Source: Micromonospora sp. NBC_00421
GTDB lineage: Bacteria > Actinomycetota > Actinomycetes > Mycobacteriales > Micromonosporaceae
DNA length: 64,000 bases
Assembly (NCBI RefSeq): GCF_036017915.1
Contig: NZ_CP107929.1
Coordinates: forward strand, 5,336,001-5,400,000
Direction: 5' to 3'
Part shown: one piece after another, positions 40,817 to 49,765 of the stretch
How the letters are laid out: each line of letters begins with the position of its first letter
Numbering within the stretch: the first letter of the stretch is position 1
Translations under genes and position numbers: made by a program
The notes under the pieces: generated by a model
The model's database searches: none
Told to the model about the DNA's origin: nothing
What the model saw: only the letters and a program-made list of their open reading frames with translations

Positions 40817-42394
40817 TCAGCCGCGGGTCCACCGCTGGTTGGCGCCTCCGTTGCAGGTCCACATGTTCACCGCTGAACCGTTCGCGGTCGCGTTGTTGGC
40901 GACGTCCAGGCACAGCCCGGACTGGACTCCCACCACTGTGTTGTTGGTGAGGGTCCACTGCTGGTTGGCACCGCTGCCGCAGTCCCCGAGGACCGCCGTG
41001 GCACCCGGCGTCGTGCTCTGACCGGAGACGCCCAGGCACTTGCCGAGCGACTGCAACTGGCGGGTGGAGGCGTTGTACGTCCACTGCTGGTTGGCCCCGG
41101 TGTGGCAGTCCCACAGCGCCGGCCTGGTCCCGTTTGCGGAGTTGCTGTTCGGCACGTCGAGGCAACGACCCGACTGAGCGCCGATCAGCCTCGCCGTCGT
41201 CGTCCCCGTGGTCGGGACCGGTGTCGTCGGCACGACGCCGCCCAGGTCGATGGTGCTGTACGTGACGGAGTTGACGGTGCTGCCGTTGTAGCCGCCGCTG
41301 AGCACCACCAGGCTGTGGCCGTCGGCCAGCGGAACCATGCCGCGGCTGTACCCGCCGGCGACCTTGGAATCGACACGGGTCCAGGCGTTCGCGGCACCGC
41401 CCTGGGTGTTGACGAACACGTCGGTTGTGCTTTGCGCACTGACGACGAGGGTGCCGTTGGAGCCGCCGGTGGGAAGCCAGGTGATGTACGGGTTCCAGAA
41501 GGCGGTGTGGCCGTCGGTCGACCTCAGGACCTGGCCGGTGACTGAGCCGAACGCCTCGGGGTTGGAGGAGATCTTGTAATAGACCGCGAGGTTTCCCGCC
41601 GGCGAGCCCCCGTACTCGTACGTCATCACGTAGTTGCCGTTCGGCAGCTTCGCAACTGTCGACATGCCGGGTCGGTCGCTCTGGGTGGAGGTCGCCACGT
41701 CGTCGACGACGGGGCCCCAGTTGACGCCGTCCGTGCTGACCTGGTGCACCAGCTTCTGGCTGTGGCTGCTGTCTCGCTCGTCGGAGTAGTAGACGATGAG
41801 TTTGTTGCCGTTGACCAGGAAGAAGGGTTCCCAGACCGGTCTGCCCGCGCCGTTGGCGATGGTCTTGACGAAGGTCCAGCTCTGCCCTTGGTTCGTGCTG
41901 GCGTACATGTCGATCTTGAACCCGGAGCGGTTACTGGGGACGGAGTCGCCGGCGGCCAGGATGGTCCCGGCGGGGAAGCTGCCGATCGCGGTGGGCAGTT
42001 CGAACAGCTGTGGCTGCCAGCGCATGCCCCAGCCGTTCTGCGTGTCGGCGACTTCCGAGATCTTGGTCCAGGAGTTGCCGGTGTCGGTGCTGCGGTAGAT
42101 CGGGAAGACGGGCTTGCCGGTGGTGTACTGCTCGAAGGTGGCGAGCATGGTGCCGTTGGACGACCCGCTGTGCTCCAGCCGGATTCCCCTGGGGTAGAGC
42201 GTGCCGGGGGCGGGGGTGCCGGACGGCGGGGTGTACATGGTCTGCGAGGAGCGGGTGATGGCCTCGCTCACTGCGGGGAGGAGGACCGTGCCGACCGCTG
42301 CGACCAGGGCGAGCAGCAGGAGCAGGACAAGGAGGGGGAAGGGACGGGAAAGCGGGGCGGCGCCGGATCTGGCGCCTGTCTGCTTCGGGAACAT
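40817..42394 (-). CDS. Secreted sialidase-superfamily glycoside hydrolase with ricin-type lectin domain
   Basis: A 525-residue exported enzyme. A signal segment (RPFPLLVLLLLLALVAAVG) precedes a beta-propeller of about 330 residues with Asp-box-like repeats (STDTGNSWT, STNQGQSWT, STDGVNW). A Thr/Pro linker and a C-terminal ricin-B/CBM13 trefoil of three QxW repeats (GANQQWTYN, GANQQWTLT, GANQRWTRG) follow. The propeller could be an exo-sialidase or a GH93-type exo-arabinanase; catalytic residues cannot be assigned without alignment. ATG preceded by GGAGCC. Likely LacI-controlled. Confidence 0.8.
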   Translation of the reverse strand: MFPKQTGARSGAAPLSRPFPLLVLLLLLALVAAVGTVLLPAVSEAITRSSQTMYTPPSGTPAPGTLYPRGIRLEHSGSSNGTMLATFEQYTTGKPVFPIYRSTDTGNSWTKISEVADTQNGWGMRWQPQLFELPTAIGSFPAGTILAAGDSVPSNRSGFKIDMYASTNQGQSWTFVKTIANGAGRPVWEPFFLVNGNKLIVYYSDERDSSHSQKLVHQVSTDGVNWGPVVDDVATSTQSDRPGMSTVAKLPNGNYVMTYEYGGSPAGNLAVYYKISSNPEAFGSVTGQVLRSTDGHTAFWNPYITWLPTGGSNGTLVVSAQSTTDVFVNTQGGAANAWTRVDSKVAGGYSRGMVPLADGHSLVVLSGGYNGSTVNSVTYSTIDLGGVVPTTPVPTTGTTTARLIGAQSGRCLDVPNSNSANGTRPALWDCHTGANQQWTYNASTRQLQSLGKCLGVSGQSTTPGATAVLGDCGSGANQQWTLTNNTVVGVQSGLCLDVANNATANGSAVNMWTCNGGANQRWTRG

Positions 42395-42595
42395 GTGCGG
42401 CTCCAATAGCGGGGGAACGAGGTCTCGTCCGGGTCCGCCGCGTCGGGAGTGACCTGGTGGCGGTACGGCGGAGTTCAGGGAACTGTCAGCCGGGCGAGTT
42501 GGTGTCCAGCGGCTGGTCGTTGTCCTCTCTCCTCGCGGACGGGTGGGCCAGGGGTCAAGGCGTCTCCCCCGCCGGCCGTCAACGTCGACCACGTC

Positions 42596-42631
42596 ACCCT
42601 TGTCGATGTTTACGTAAACATCGACAAGGGT
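42596..42631. promoter_or_regulatory. 36-bp perfect palindrome with LacI-type core
   Basis: The half-site ACCCTTGTCGATGTTTAC is followed directly by its reverse complement. The core TGTTTACGTAAACA (42607-42620) fits actinobacterial LacI operators. It lies about 210 bases upstream of the sialidase-like gene, whose regulator gene is adjacent on the far side. Confidence 0.75.
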
Positions 42632-42686
42632 CGCGGCCCCATCCGGACGCCGCAGTCGAAGCTGATGCCCGATTTAAGCACTAAAT

Positions 42687-42700
42687 TGTTTACGCAAACA
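42687..42700. promoter_or_regulatory. Second LacI-type operator-like site
   Basis: TGTTTACGCAAACA differs from the first core at one base and lies exactly 80 bases from it, about eight helical turns, as expected for looping by a tetrameric or paired dimeric repressor. The neighbouring GATTTAAGCACTAAATT is the most AT-rich stretch in the gap and may hold the promoter. Confidence 0.6.
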
Positions 42701-42876
42701 TCGTTCGGCGATGATGTCACCAGCCTTATGGGGCGTCAAGGTGTCGGCCAATGGGAAGGCACCACGACCACCACCTACCGCTGGCGGTCGGTACCGCTGA
42801 CCGGCTTCGGGAGGGGAGACGTTCTGCCGGCCAAGGGGCATCGACACACCTGGTCCTCCGGTAGAGGATGGGACGC

Positions 42877-43098
42877 ATGGACGACGCGTACACGGTGGGC
42901 GATCCCGACGGCCTCTCCCCGCTGCTGCGGGAGATCCGCGACGCGGTGGCCCGGGAGCTGCACGCCCAGCTCGCCCTGCGGGCCGAGCGCCTCGAACTGG
43001 CCGACGTGCCCGAGGTCGCCTACCAGGTGACCCTCGGCGTCGACCGGGTGCTCACCGGCCGGCTCAGTTCACCCCGGCGTACGAGTGCAGGCCGGTGA
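42877..43098 (+). CDS. Small hypothetical protein overlapping the ccsB 3' end
   Basis: A 73-residue acidic protein: MDDAYTVGDPDGLSPLLREI, RDAVARELHAQLALRAERLE. It is mostly helical with no recognised family. The start has a GAGGATGGGACGC leader. Its last 35 bases overlap the end of ccsB on the other strand, so its C-terminus (SSPRRTSAGR) is constrained by that gene. Plausible but unproven. Confidence 0.5.
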   Translation: MDDAYTVGDPDGLSPLLREIRDAVARELHAQLALRAERLELADVPEVAYQVTLGVDRVLTGRLSSPRRTSAGR

Positions 43099-44104
43099 AG
43101 AAGAAGTTCACCCCGAACAGGTTCATCAGCACGGTCAGGAAACCGAGCACCGCGATCCAGGTCGCCACGTTGCGCTTCACGCTGGGCGTGGCGCGGGCGT
43201 GCAGGTAACCGGCGTAGACCACCCAGGAGATGAACGCCCAGGTCTCCTTCGGGTCCCAGCCCCAGGCCCGGCCCCAGGCCGCCTCGGCCCAGATCGCGCC
43301 CGCGATCACCGCGAACGTGAAGATCGGGAACGCGAAGGCGTGCAGGGCGAAGGTCAGCCGCTCCAGGTCGGCCGCCCCGGGCAGCCGTCGGGCCAGCGTG
43401 TACGGGAAGCTGCGCCGCCCCTGCTCGTAGCCGTTGCGCAGCAGGAACGACACCGCCGGCACCACGCCCAGCAGGAAGATGCCGGAGGAGAAGACGATCG
43501 TCGACACGTGGATGATGAACCAGTACGACTGGAGCGCCGGCATCAGCGGCACCACCTGGACGTAGAGCTTCAGCTCGGCGAAGGCCAGCAGCAGCACCAT
43601 GACCAGTGTGAGGAACAGCCCGAGCCGGCGCAGAGCCGGCCGCTTCCAGAGCACCACGAGCCAGGCGGCGGTCCCGATCCAGGTGACCGTCAGCACGAAC
43701 TCGTACATGTTGCCCCAGGGCATCCGGTCGGCCGCGATCCCCCGGGTGACCAGCGCGCCCAGGTGCAGCGCGGCGGCGAGCACGGTCAGCCCGGCGGCGA
43801 TCCGCCCGGCCAGTCTGGCCCGCCCGGCCGAACGACTCGGCCGGATCGACGGCGGCGTGGCCCCGACGGGTGGGGCCCCGGCCGCATCGCCCGCCACCGG
43901 CCCGTCGACCTTGTCGACGCCCGCGCCACCGGCACCCGCGGCGCCCACCGCACCGACGCCCGCGCCGACCAGCTCGCGGGCCGGCGCTACCCGGGCCGCC
44001 ACCGCGCGGACGTTGCCCAGGGCGTACTCGACGGCGTGGCTGATCATCGCGACCAGGTACACCAGGATCGCGAACGTCACCAACTGGTCGGAGACTGCGG
44101 ACAT
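43064..44104 (-). CDS. ccsB: Cytochrome c biogenesis protein CcsB (CcsA/ResC family)
   Basis: A 346-residue membrane protein that, with ResB, carries heme across the membrane and attaches it to apocytochromes c. The tryptophan-rich heme motif is WGRAWGWDPKETWAFISW; MPWGNMYEFV and HVSTIVFSSGIFLLGV hold further family residues. An insertion of ~70 Ala/Gly/Pro-rich residues follows the first transmembrane segment (GAGVGAVGAAGAGGAGVDKV). ATG overlaps the resB stop (TGATG); a GTG one codon earlier is possible. Confidence 0.93.
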   Translation of the reverse strand: MSAVSDQLVTFAILVYLVAMISHAVEYALGNVRAVAARVAPARELVGAGVGAVGAAGAGGAGVDKVDGPVAGDAAGAPPVGATPPSIRPSRSAGRARLAGRIAAGLTVLAAALHLGALVTRGIAADRMPWGNMYEFVLTVTWIGTAAWLVVLWKRPALRRLGLFLTLVMVLLLAFAELKLYVQVVPLMPALQSYWFIIHVSTIVFSSGIFLLGVVPAVSFLLRNGYEQGRRSFPYTLARRLPGAADLERLTFALHAFAFPIFTFAVIAGAIWAEAAWGRAWGWDPKETWAFISWVVYAGYLHARATPSVKRNVATWIAVLGFLTVLMNLFGVNFFFTGLHSYAGVN

Positions 44105-45720
44105 CACTCGACTCCCTCTCGCGCCCGCCGGTCGGGCCGCCCGTCGTCGCGTACCGCGGCGACGAGAGACGCGAACTCCTCGGCGAACCCCGGATGCTCG
44201 GTGCGCGGCAGCCCACCGGCCGCCACCAAACTACTACCGCTCGTCGGAGATCCACTGTCGGGGGGCGTCACCCGGAACCAGACCCGCCGCCGCCGACCGA
44301 ACAGCGAGCCCATCAGCCCGGCCAGCAGCACCACGCAGGCGCCCAGCATCAGCTTCTCGCCCGGGTCGTGCCGGACGGAGAGGGTGACGTACCGCTTGGT
44401 GCCGAGGAACTCCAGTTTGCTGCCGTCGTCCAGGGTCCACGTCTCGCCCGGGGCGAGCTTGCGGTTGCCGACCTGCTTGAGCTTGCCGTTGGTCACCTGC
44501 CGCTGGTCGAGTTGGTAGACCGAGCCGGGGATGCCCGCGTCCAGCCCCAGGTTGCCCCGGTAGGCGGCCAGCACCACGGCCGGGTTGCGCTCCTCGGGGA
44601 ACCGCGACGACGCGAACGGCGCGGTGTCCGGGGCGGTCGGCAGGTAGAGCCCCTCGAAGGCGACCTGCTGGTTCGCGTCCCGCCGGCCGGTCGCCGGGTC
44701 GACGTTCGCGTCCGGGAAGGCGGCCACCCCCTCGCTTGTGAGGTTGGCGTCGCCGCTGGTCAGGAACGGCTCCGTGCTGGTCTGGCTGCGGCCGTACCGG
44801 TCGGTGTACTTCAGGATCGGGGCGTAGCCGTGGCCCAGCAGGTAGACGTTGGCCGAACCGAGCCGCAGCGGCGAGTTGACCGAGAAGTCGGCGGTGCGCC
44901 GGTCCGACCCGTCCGGCCGGTCGACGGTCACCGTCGCGCGGTAGCTCTCCGGCTGACCGGACGGCAGGAACCGGGCGTCGAAATCGTCGAGGGTCAGGCA
45001 GAACGGTGGCAGGTCGGCGCTGTCGACGCGCGGGCCGAGCTTCACCTCGGCGTACTGCTGGCGGGTGTTGCAGAAGCTCGCGTCGGCGACCAGCAGGCGG
45101 TTGCCGTGCCAGCCGTACCACGAGCCGAGCGCGACCCCGATCAGGACGGCGACCAGCGAGGTGTGGAACAGCAGGTTGCCGGTCTCCTTGAGGTAGCCCT
45201 TCTCGGCGGAGACCTCGTTGCCGCGCACCTGCACCCGCCAGCGGCGGCGGCGCAGCACGGCGGCGATGGCCGCCGGGTCGGCGGCGGCCGGCGCCTCCAG
45301 CACGGTGTGCTGCGGCAGCCGGTCCAGCCGCTTCGGCGCGGCCGGCGGCCGGGACCGCAGCGCCCGCAGGTGGTCGCGCATCCGGGGCAGGACGCAGCCC
45401 ACCAGCGAGGTGAACAGCAGCAGGTAGATGGCGGAGAACCAGACCGAGCCGAACACCTCGAACGCGCCGATCCGGTCGAGCTGCGGGGCCAGCTCGGGGT
45501 GCTCGACGAAGTACCTGTCGACGTTCTCCGGGTTGACCCCACGCTGCGGCAGCACCGAGCCGGGAATCGCGGCGACCGCGAGCAGGAACAACAGGATCAA
45601 CGCGGTACGCATGCTGGTGAGCTGCCGCCACGAGTTGCGCAGCAGGGCGAGCAGCGGATTCGGCCGACGGCGGGGCGCCTCGGCGGGTGGGCTGGTCGGC
45701 CGGTCGTCGACTGTCGTCAT
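44104..45720 (-). CDS. resB: Cytochrome c biogenesis protein ResB
   Basis: A 538-residue membrane protein, partner of CcsB in system II. RNSWRQLTSMRTALILLFLL starts the first helix. GSVLPQRGVNPENVDRYF, VFGSVWFSAIYLLLFTSLVG and NLLFHTSLVAVLIGVALGSW mark the N-terminal transmembrane region. A large extracytoplasmic domain (to about residue 440) precedes the last helix (LMLGACVVLLAGLMGSLFG). It overlaps by one base with both ccdA and ccsB, giving a coupled operon. Confidence 0.94.
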   Translation of the reverse strand: MTTVDDRPTSPPAEAPRRRPNPLLALLRNSWRQLTSMRTALILLFLLAVAAIPGSVLPQRGVNPENVDRYFVEHPELAPQLDRIGAFEVFGSVWFSAIYLLLFTSLVGCVLPRMRDHLRALRSRPPAAPKRLDRLPQHTVLEAPAAADPAAIAAVLRRRRWRVQVRGNEVSAEKGYLKETGNLLFHTSLVAVLIGVALGSWYGWHGNRLLVADASFCNTRQQYAEVKLGPRVDSADLPPFCLTLDDFDARFLPSGQPESYRATVTVDRPDGSDRRTADFSVNSPLRLGSANVYLLGHGYAPILKYTDRYGRSQTSTEPFLTSGDANLTSEGVAAFPDANVDPATGRRDANQQVAFEGLYLPTAPDTAPFASSRFPEERNPAVVLAAYRGNLGLDAGIPGSVYQLDQRQVTNGKLKQVGNRKLAPGETWTLDDGSKLEFLGTKRYVTLSVRHDPGEKLMLGACVVLLAGLMGSLFGRRRRVWFRVTPPDSGSPTSGSSLVAAGGLPRTEHPGFAEEFASLVAAVRDDGRPDRRAREGVE

Positions 45721-46646
45721 CAGATGCTCACCTCGCCGGGGCCCACCGTCGTCTGCAACCAGATCACGAAGTTCTGCCAGCCGCCTGTGACAAGCGCCAG
45801 GCCGATCAGGATCAGCAGCACCCCGCCGATCCGGGTGACCCACCGGCTGTTGCGCCGGACCGCCCGGAACACCCCGAGCAGCCGGTGGAAGCCCAACCCG
45901 AAGACCACGAACGGCAACCCCAACCCCAGGCAGTACGCCACCGCCAGCACCACGGCCCGGTCGGTCTGCCCACCGGTGGCGGCCATCCCGAGCACCGCAC
46001 CCAGCGTCGGACCGGTGCACGGCATCCAGCTCAGCGCGAACACCGCGCCGAGCACCGGCGCACCGAGCAGCCCGGCGGCGGGCAGCCGGCGGATGCGCAG
46101 TTCCCGCTGCATGCCGGGGAGCACGCCCAGGTAGCTCAGCCCGAGCAGGACGATCAGCGCGCCGATGACCACCTGGAAGGTGCGCTCGTAGTCGAAGAAG
46201 ATCCGGCCGAACCCGGCGAAGAGGATAGCGGTGGCGGTGAAGACGACTGTGAAGCCCGCGATGAACAGCAGCGTCCCGGCGAGCACCCGCCCCTTGACCG
46301 CCGCCGCCGGCCGGGTCGCCGCCCGGGTCGCGACCGCCACCGGGCCGTCCGGGCCGCCGGCCCGCGCCGGTTCGCCCCCGGTCGGGGCCGGTTCTCCACC
46401 GGTCGATCCCGGCCCGCTGTCGGTCGGGGTCGGGGTGCCGGCCGGATCGGGACCGCCGCCGGTCGGGGTCGCCCGGGAGCGGCCCTCCAGGTCGGTGCCG
46501 GCCAGGCCGGTCACGTACGACAGGTAGCCGGGCATCAGCGGCAGCACGCACGGGGACAGGAAGCTGACCAGCCCGGCGAGCGCCGCCGCGCCGATCGCGA
46601 GCAGCAGCGGGCCGGACTGGGCGAGTTCGCGGAACGTCTCGCCCAT
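45720..46646 (-). CDS. ccdA: Thiol-disulfide transporter CcdA
   Basis: A 308-residue DsbD-type membrane protein that moves reductant outward to ResA. The two conserved cysteines lie in FLSPCVLPLMPGYLSYVTG and WMPCTGPTLGAVLG. About six transmembrane helices. Between helices 1 and 2 there is an unusual hydrophilic insertion of ~55 residues (TPTGGGPDPAGTPTPTDSGP and onward). Its ATG shares one base with the resA stop, and its stop shares one base with resB. Confidence 0.93.
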   Translation of the reverse strand: MGETFRELAQSGPLLLAIGAAALAGLVSFLSPCVLPLMPGYLSYVTGLAGTDLEGRSRATPTGGGPDPAGTPTPTDSGPGSTGGEPAPTGGEPARAGGPDGPVAVATRAATRPAAAVKGRVLAGTLLFIAGFTVVFTATAILFAGFGRIFFDYERTFQVVIGALIVLLGLSYLGVLPGMQRELRIRRLPAAGLLGAPVLGAVFALSWMPCTGPTLGAVLGMAATGGQTDRAVVLAVAYCLGLGLPFVVFGLGFHRLLGVFRAVRRNSRWVTRIGGVLLILIGLALVTGGWQNFVIWLQTTVGPGEVSI

Positions 46647-47221
46647 CAGCGGGAACCGGTGGACGCCGGCTCTTCGGCGGCTATCCGCTCGACGATCGGC
46701 CGCAGCCCGTCGGTGGTGACGGCGGCCCGGATCACGGTGGCGATCCGGCCCTGCCGGTCGAGCACGACGGTGGCCGGGATGGTGTTCGGCGGGATGTCCA
46801 GCGCCAGCGCCAGCCGACTGGCCGGGTCGAACAGGCTCGGATAGGTGACCCGGCCCTCCTCGAAGGCGGTCGCCTTGTCCCGGCTGTCCTGCACGTTGAT
46901 GCCGAGGAAGGTCACCCCGGCGGCCTTGGTGGCCTGGTAGGTGGCCTCCAGGTCGTCGGCCTCGGCCCGGCAGGGCGCACACCAGGAGCCCCAGAAGTTG
47001 AGCACCACCACCTGGCCCCGGGCCTGGGAGGTGTCGTACCGGCCACCGGTGAGCAGGTCACCGGCGATCTTCGGGGCGGCGGAGCGTTGGTCGGGGGCGC
47101 ACTCGACGATGCCGCCGTTGTTGGCGCACCGGCCCTCCTCGTCACCGGAGGAGCAGCCGACCAGCGCCGCCCCGGCGGTGACGGCGGCGAGCAGGACGGC
47201 GAACGACCTCCGAAGACGCAT
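46646..47221 (-). CDS. resA: Thioredoxin-like lipoprotein (ResA-type)
   Basis: A 191-residue lipoprotein: signal MRLRRSFAVLLAAVTAGAAL with lipobox cysteine at residue 23 (LVGC). The thioredoxin fold has W80-C81-A-P-C84 in VVVLNFWGSWCAPCRAEADD and cis-Pro near NTIPATVVLDRQGRI. It reduces the heme-binding cysteines of apocytochrome c using electrons from CcdA. An extra cysteine pair (RCANNGGIVEC) precedes the domain. The first gene of the coupled resA-ccdA-resB-ccsB set. Confidence 0.93.
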   Translation of the reverse strand: MRLRRSFAVLLAAVTAGAALVGCSSGDEEGRCANNGGIVECAPDQRSAAPKIAGDLLTGGRYDTSQARGQVVVLNFWGSWCAPCRAEADDLEATYQATKAAGVTFLGINVQDSRDKATAFEEGRVTYPSLFDPASRLALALDIPPNTIPATVVLDRQGRIATVIRAAVTTDGLRPIVERIAAEEPASTGSR

Positions 47222-47222
47222 C

Positions 47223-47870
47223 TCAGGCCCCCTTGGCCGTCCGGGCTGTCGCGGACATGGCGATCAGGTGGGCGGCCGGCTCGGAGTAGCCGATCCCGAC
47301 CACCTTGGCCCCGTCGAAGTGGAACGAGGTGAGGCTGGCCAGCCCGCACTGCCGGCGGCGCGGGTCGTGCCAGAGCCGCTTGCGCTCGACGTAGCGGCGC
47401 AGCGTCCAGATGGGGAGCTGGTGGGAGACGATGACCGCCTCGCGCCCTTCGGCGGCGACCCGGGCGGCGTGCAGCCCGGCGAACATCCGCTCGGCGATGG
47501 CCCGGTAGGCCTCACCCCAGCTCGGGGTCACCGGGTCACGCAGCACCCACCAGTTGCGCGGGTCGCGGAACGAGCCGTCACCGGGCGAGACCTTCTTGCC
47601 CTCGAACCAGTTGGCGCTCTCGATCAGCCGCTCGTCCACCCCGACCGGGAGCCCGAACTGACCGGCGATCGGCTCGGCGGTCTGCTGGGCGCGTTCCAGC
47701 GGGCTGGCCACCACGTGCACGACCTCCCGCTCGGCGACCGCCTGGGCGGCGGCCTTGGCCATCTGCACGCCCAGCTCGGAGAGCCGGAAACCGGGCAGCC
47801 GGCCGTAGAGGATCTGGTCGGGGTTGTACACCTCGCCGTGCCGCAGCACATGGACGACCGTCTTGCTCAT
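47223..47870 (-). CDS. Histidine phosphatase superfamily protein (phosphoglycerate-mutase-like)
   Basis: A 215-residue enzyme. The catalytic motif is VVHVLRHGEVYNPDQILYGR (RHGE with phospho-accepting His) and the second His lies in AVIVSHQLPIWTLRRYV; ASPLERAQQTAEPIA holds the conserved Arg. It is found between hemL and resA in many actinomycetes. Substrate unknown; a true mutase would need a longer family signature. Confidence 0.88.
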   Translation of the reverse strand: MSKTVVHVLRHGEVYNPDQILYGRLPGFRLSELGVQMAKAAAQAVAEREVVHVVASPLERAQQTAEPIAGQFGLPVGVDERLIESANWFEGKKVSPGDGSFRDPRNWWVLRDPVTPSWGEAYRAIAERMFAGLHAARVAAEGREAVIVSHQLPIWTLRRYVERKRLWHDPRRRQCGLASLTSFHFDGAKVVGIGYSEPAAHLIAMSATARTAKGA

Positions 47871-47874
47871 TGGT

Positions 47875-49212
47875 TTACCCCCCGTGGCCCGCGGCTGCCG
47901 CTGCTGTCGCCGCCGCCGGCAGGGCGGCGGCGATGTGCTCCAGGGCGGCGTCGTCGAGCGCCGCCGACACGAACCACGACTCGAACGCGCTCGGCGGCAG
48001 GTAGACGCCGGCGGAGAGCATCGCGTGGAAGAACGCCTTGAATGCGGGCACCTGCTGGGTGCGGGCGCTGTCGTAGTCGACCACGTCGGCGTCGGTGAAG
48101 AAGATCGAGAACATGCTGCCCGCGTACGACAGGCGGTGCGGGACCCCGGCGGCGGCCAGCGCGTCGGCGGCCAGCCGGCCCACGACGGCGGCCGTGTCGT
48201 CCAGCTTCCGGTAGAGCGCGTCGTCGGCCAGCCGCAGGGTGGCCAGGCCCGCGGCGCAGGCCAGCGGGTTACCGGAGAGGGTGCCGGCCTGGTAGACCGG
48301 GCCGGCCGGGGCGAGTCGGGACATGATCTCCGCGCGCCCGCCGAACGCCGCGGCGGGCAGCCCGCCCCCCATCACCTTGCCGTACGTCCACAGGTCGGCC
48401 TCCGACGGGTCGAGGCCGTGCCAGCCGGCCCGGGAGACCCGGAACCCGGTCATCACCTCGTCGACGATCAGCAGCGCGCCATGCGCGTGGGCGAGTGCCG
48501 CGAGCCGGGAGTTGAAGCCGTCGCGCGGGGCGACCACCCCCATGTTGCCGGCGGCGGCCTCGGTGATGACCGCCGCGATGTGCGGCCCCTGCGCGGCGAA
48601 GGCCGCCTCGACGGCGACGAGGTCGTTGTAGGGCAGCACGATGGTGTCGCCGGCCGCCGCGCCGGTGACCCCGGGCGAGTCGGGCAGGCCGAGGGTGGCG
48701 ACGCCGGAGCCGGCGGCGGCGAGCAGCCCGTCGGAGTGGCCGTGGTAGCAGCCGGCGAACTTGATGATCTTGGAGCGGCCGGTGAAGCCCCGGGCCAGCC
48801 GGATCGCCGACATGGTCGCCTCGGTCCCCGAGTTGACCAACCGGACCTGCTCGACCGGGGTGCGGTCGACGATCTCGGCGGCCAACTCCACCTCACCCGG
48901 GGTGGGGGTGCCGAAGCTGGTGCCGAGGGTGGCGGCCTCCCGGACCGCCTCGACCACCTCGGGGTGGGCGTGGCCCAGGATCAGCGGCCCCCAGGAGCAG
49001 ACCAGGTCGACGTAGCGCCGCCCGTCGGCGTCGTACAGCCAGGGACCCTCCCCCCGGACCATGAAGCGCGGGGTGCCACCGACGGCACGGAACGCGCGCA
49101 CAGGGGAGTTCACCCCGCCGGGCACGATGGCCAGGGCGCGGTCGAACAGGGCCTCGGAGGCCGGTGCGTCGGCCGGGTAGCGACCGGTGCCGGCGGAAAA
49201 GGTATTCGTCAC
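47875..49212 (-). CDS. hemL: Glutamate-1-semialdehyde 2,1-aminomutase
   Basis: A 445-residue PLP enzyme that makes 5-aminolevulinate in the C5 heme route. [78 protein letters not shown] and [18 protein letters not shown] (PLP lysine near residue 279) are diagnostic. GTG start. It supplies heme for the cytochrome c maturation genes directly downstream. Confidence 0.96.
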   Translation of the reverse strand: MTNTFSAGTGRYPADAPASEALFDRALAIVPGGVNSPVRAFRAVGGTPRFMVRGEGPWLYDADGRRYVDLVCSWGPLILGHAHPEVVEAVREAATLGTSFGTPTPGEVELAAEIVDRTPVEQVRLVNSGTEATMSAIRLARGFTGRSKIIKFAGCYHGHSDGLLAAAGSGVATLGLPDSPGVTGAAAGDTIVLPYNDLVAVEAAFAAQGPHIAAVITEAAAGNMGVVAPRDGFNSRLAALAHAHGALLIVDEVMTGFRVSRAGWHGLDPSEADLWTYGKVMGGGLPAAAFGGRAEIMSRLAPAGPVYQAGTLSGNPLACAAGLATLRLADDALYRKLDDTAAVVGRLAADALAAAGVPHRLSYAGSMFSIFFTDADVVDYDSARTQQVPAFKAFFHAMLSAGVYLPPSAFESWFVSAALDDAALEHIAAALPAAATAAAAAGHGG

Positions 49213-49380
49213 GATGCGGCCATTGTGTCAGCGCCGGACGGGGAATCGGCAGGCACCCCGGGACGGGGTTACCCCGCTCACCCGCCCGACAGGGGCCGGA
49301 ACACCGCTCGCCGGTGCGATGACCGACACGGCGGATCGCCTCGCCGGGCCGGGTCGCCGAGATCGCGATAGGCTGACCGG

Positions 49381-49716
49381 GTGGATCGTGCCGAACTGTC
49401 CATCACGGTACACCGGACGGGCGACGAAGTGGTGTTGCGCCTGGCCGGTGAGATCGACATGCTCACCGCCGCCCAGTTGTCGACAGTCGTGAACGAGGTG
49501 CTCGCCGATCCTCCGCCGCGCATCGTGCTCGACCTGGCCGGGGTGACCTTCTGCGACTCGCAGGGCCTGGGCACGCTGGTGGTGCTCAGTCGCAAGGCCA
49601 GCCACTCCCAGTGCCTGCTGATCCTGAGCAACGTGGGCGACTTCCTGCTCCGCGTCCTCGACATCACCGGCCTCCGCTCCGCCCTGATGATCCGCAACGA
49701 GACCCCCTCCGGCTGA
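49381..49716 (+). CDS. STAS-domain anti-sigma factor antagonist
   Basis: A 111-residue SpoIIAA/RsbV-type protein. VVLRLAGEIDMLTAAQLSTV and IVLDLAGVTFCDSQGLGTLV form the fold; the phosphorylatable serine is S60 in CDS. GTG start. No anti-sigma kinase gene is adjacent, but an HATPase/PP2C phosphatase that could act on it lies 9 kb to the right. Divergent from hemL. Confidence 0.9.
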   Translation: MDRAELSITVHRTGDEVVLRLAGEIDMLTAAQLSTVVNEVLADPPPRIVLDLAGVTFCDSQGLGTLVVLSRKASHSQCLLILSNVGDFLLRVLDITGLRSALMIRNETPSG

Positions 49717-49765
49717 CCCGGTCCGCGCCGGGCGGGTGCCGGGGCGGCGGGCATTCGGCACGGGG

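Larger units (their letters stand above)
42395..42876. other. 482-base gap with operators; no further gene supported
   Basis: Apart from the two palindromic operator-like sites there is no convincing gene. Open frames on the plus strand (from 42449 and 42457) show no codon-position GC bias of their own and cross the palindrome. The segment probably serves as promoter and leader of the sialidase-like gene. Confidence 0.6.

Noticed and set aside
42449..43030. 193-codon plus-strand frame across the LacI operators
   Set aside because: It runs through the perfect palindrome and into another frame of the small gene at 42877; no family, start-site or composition support.
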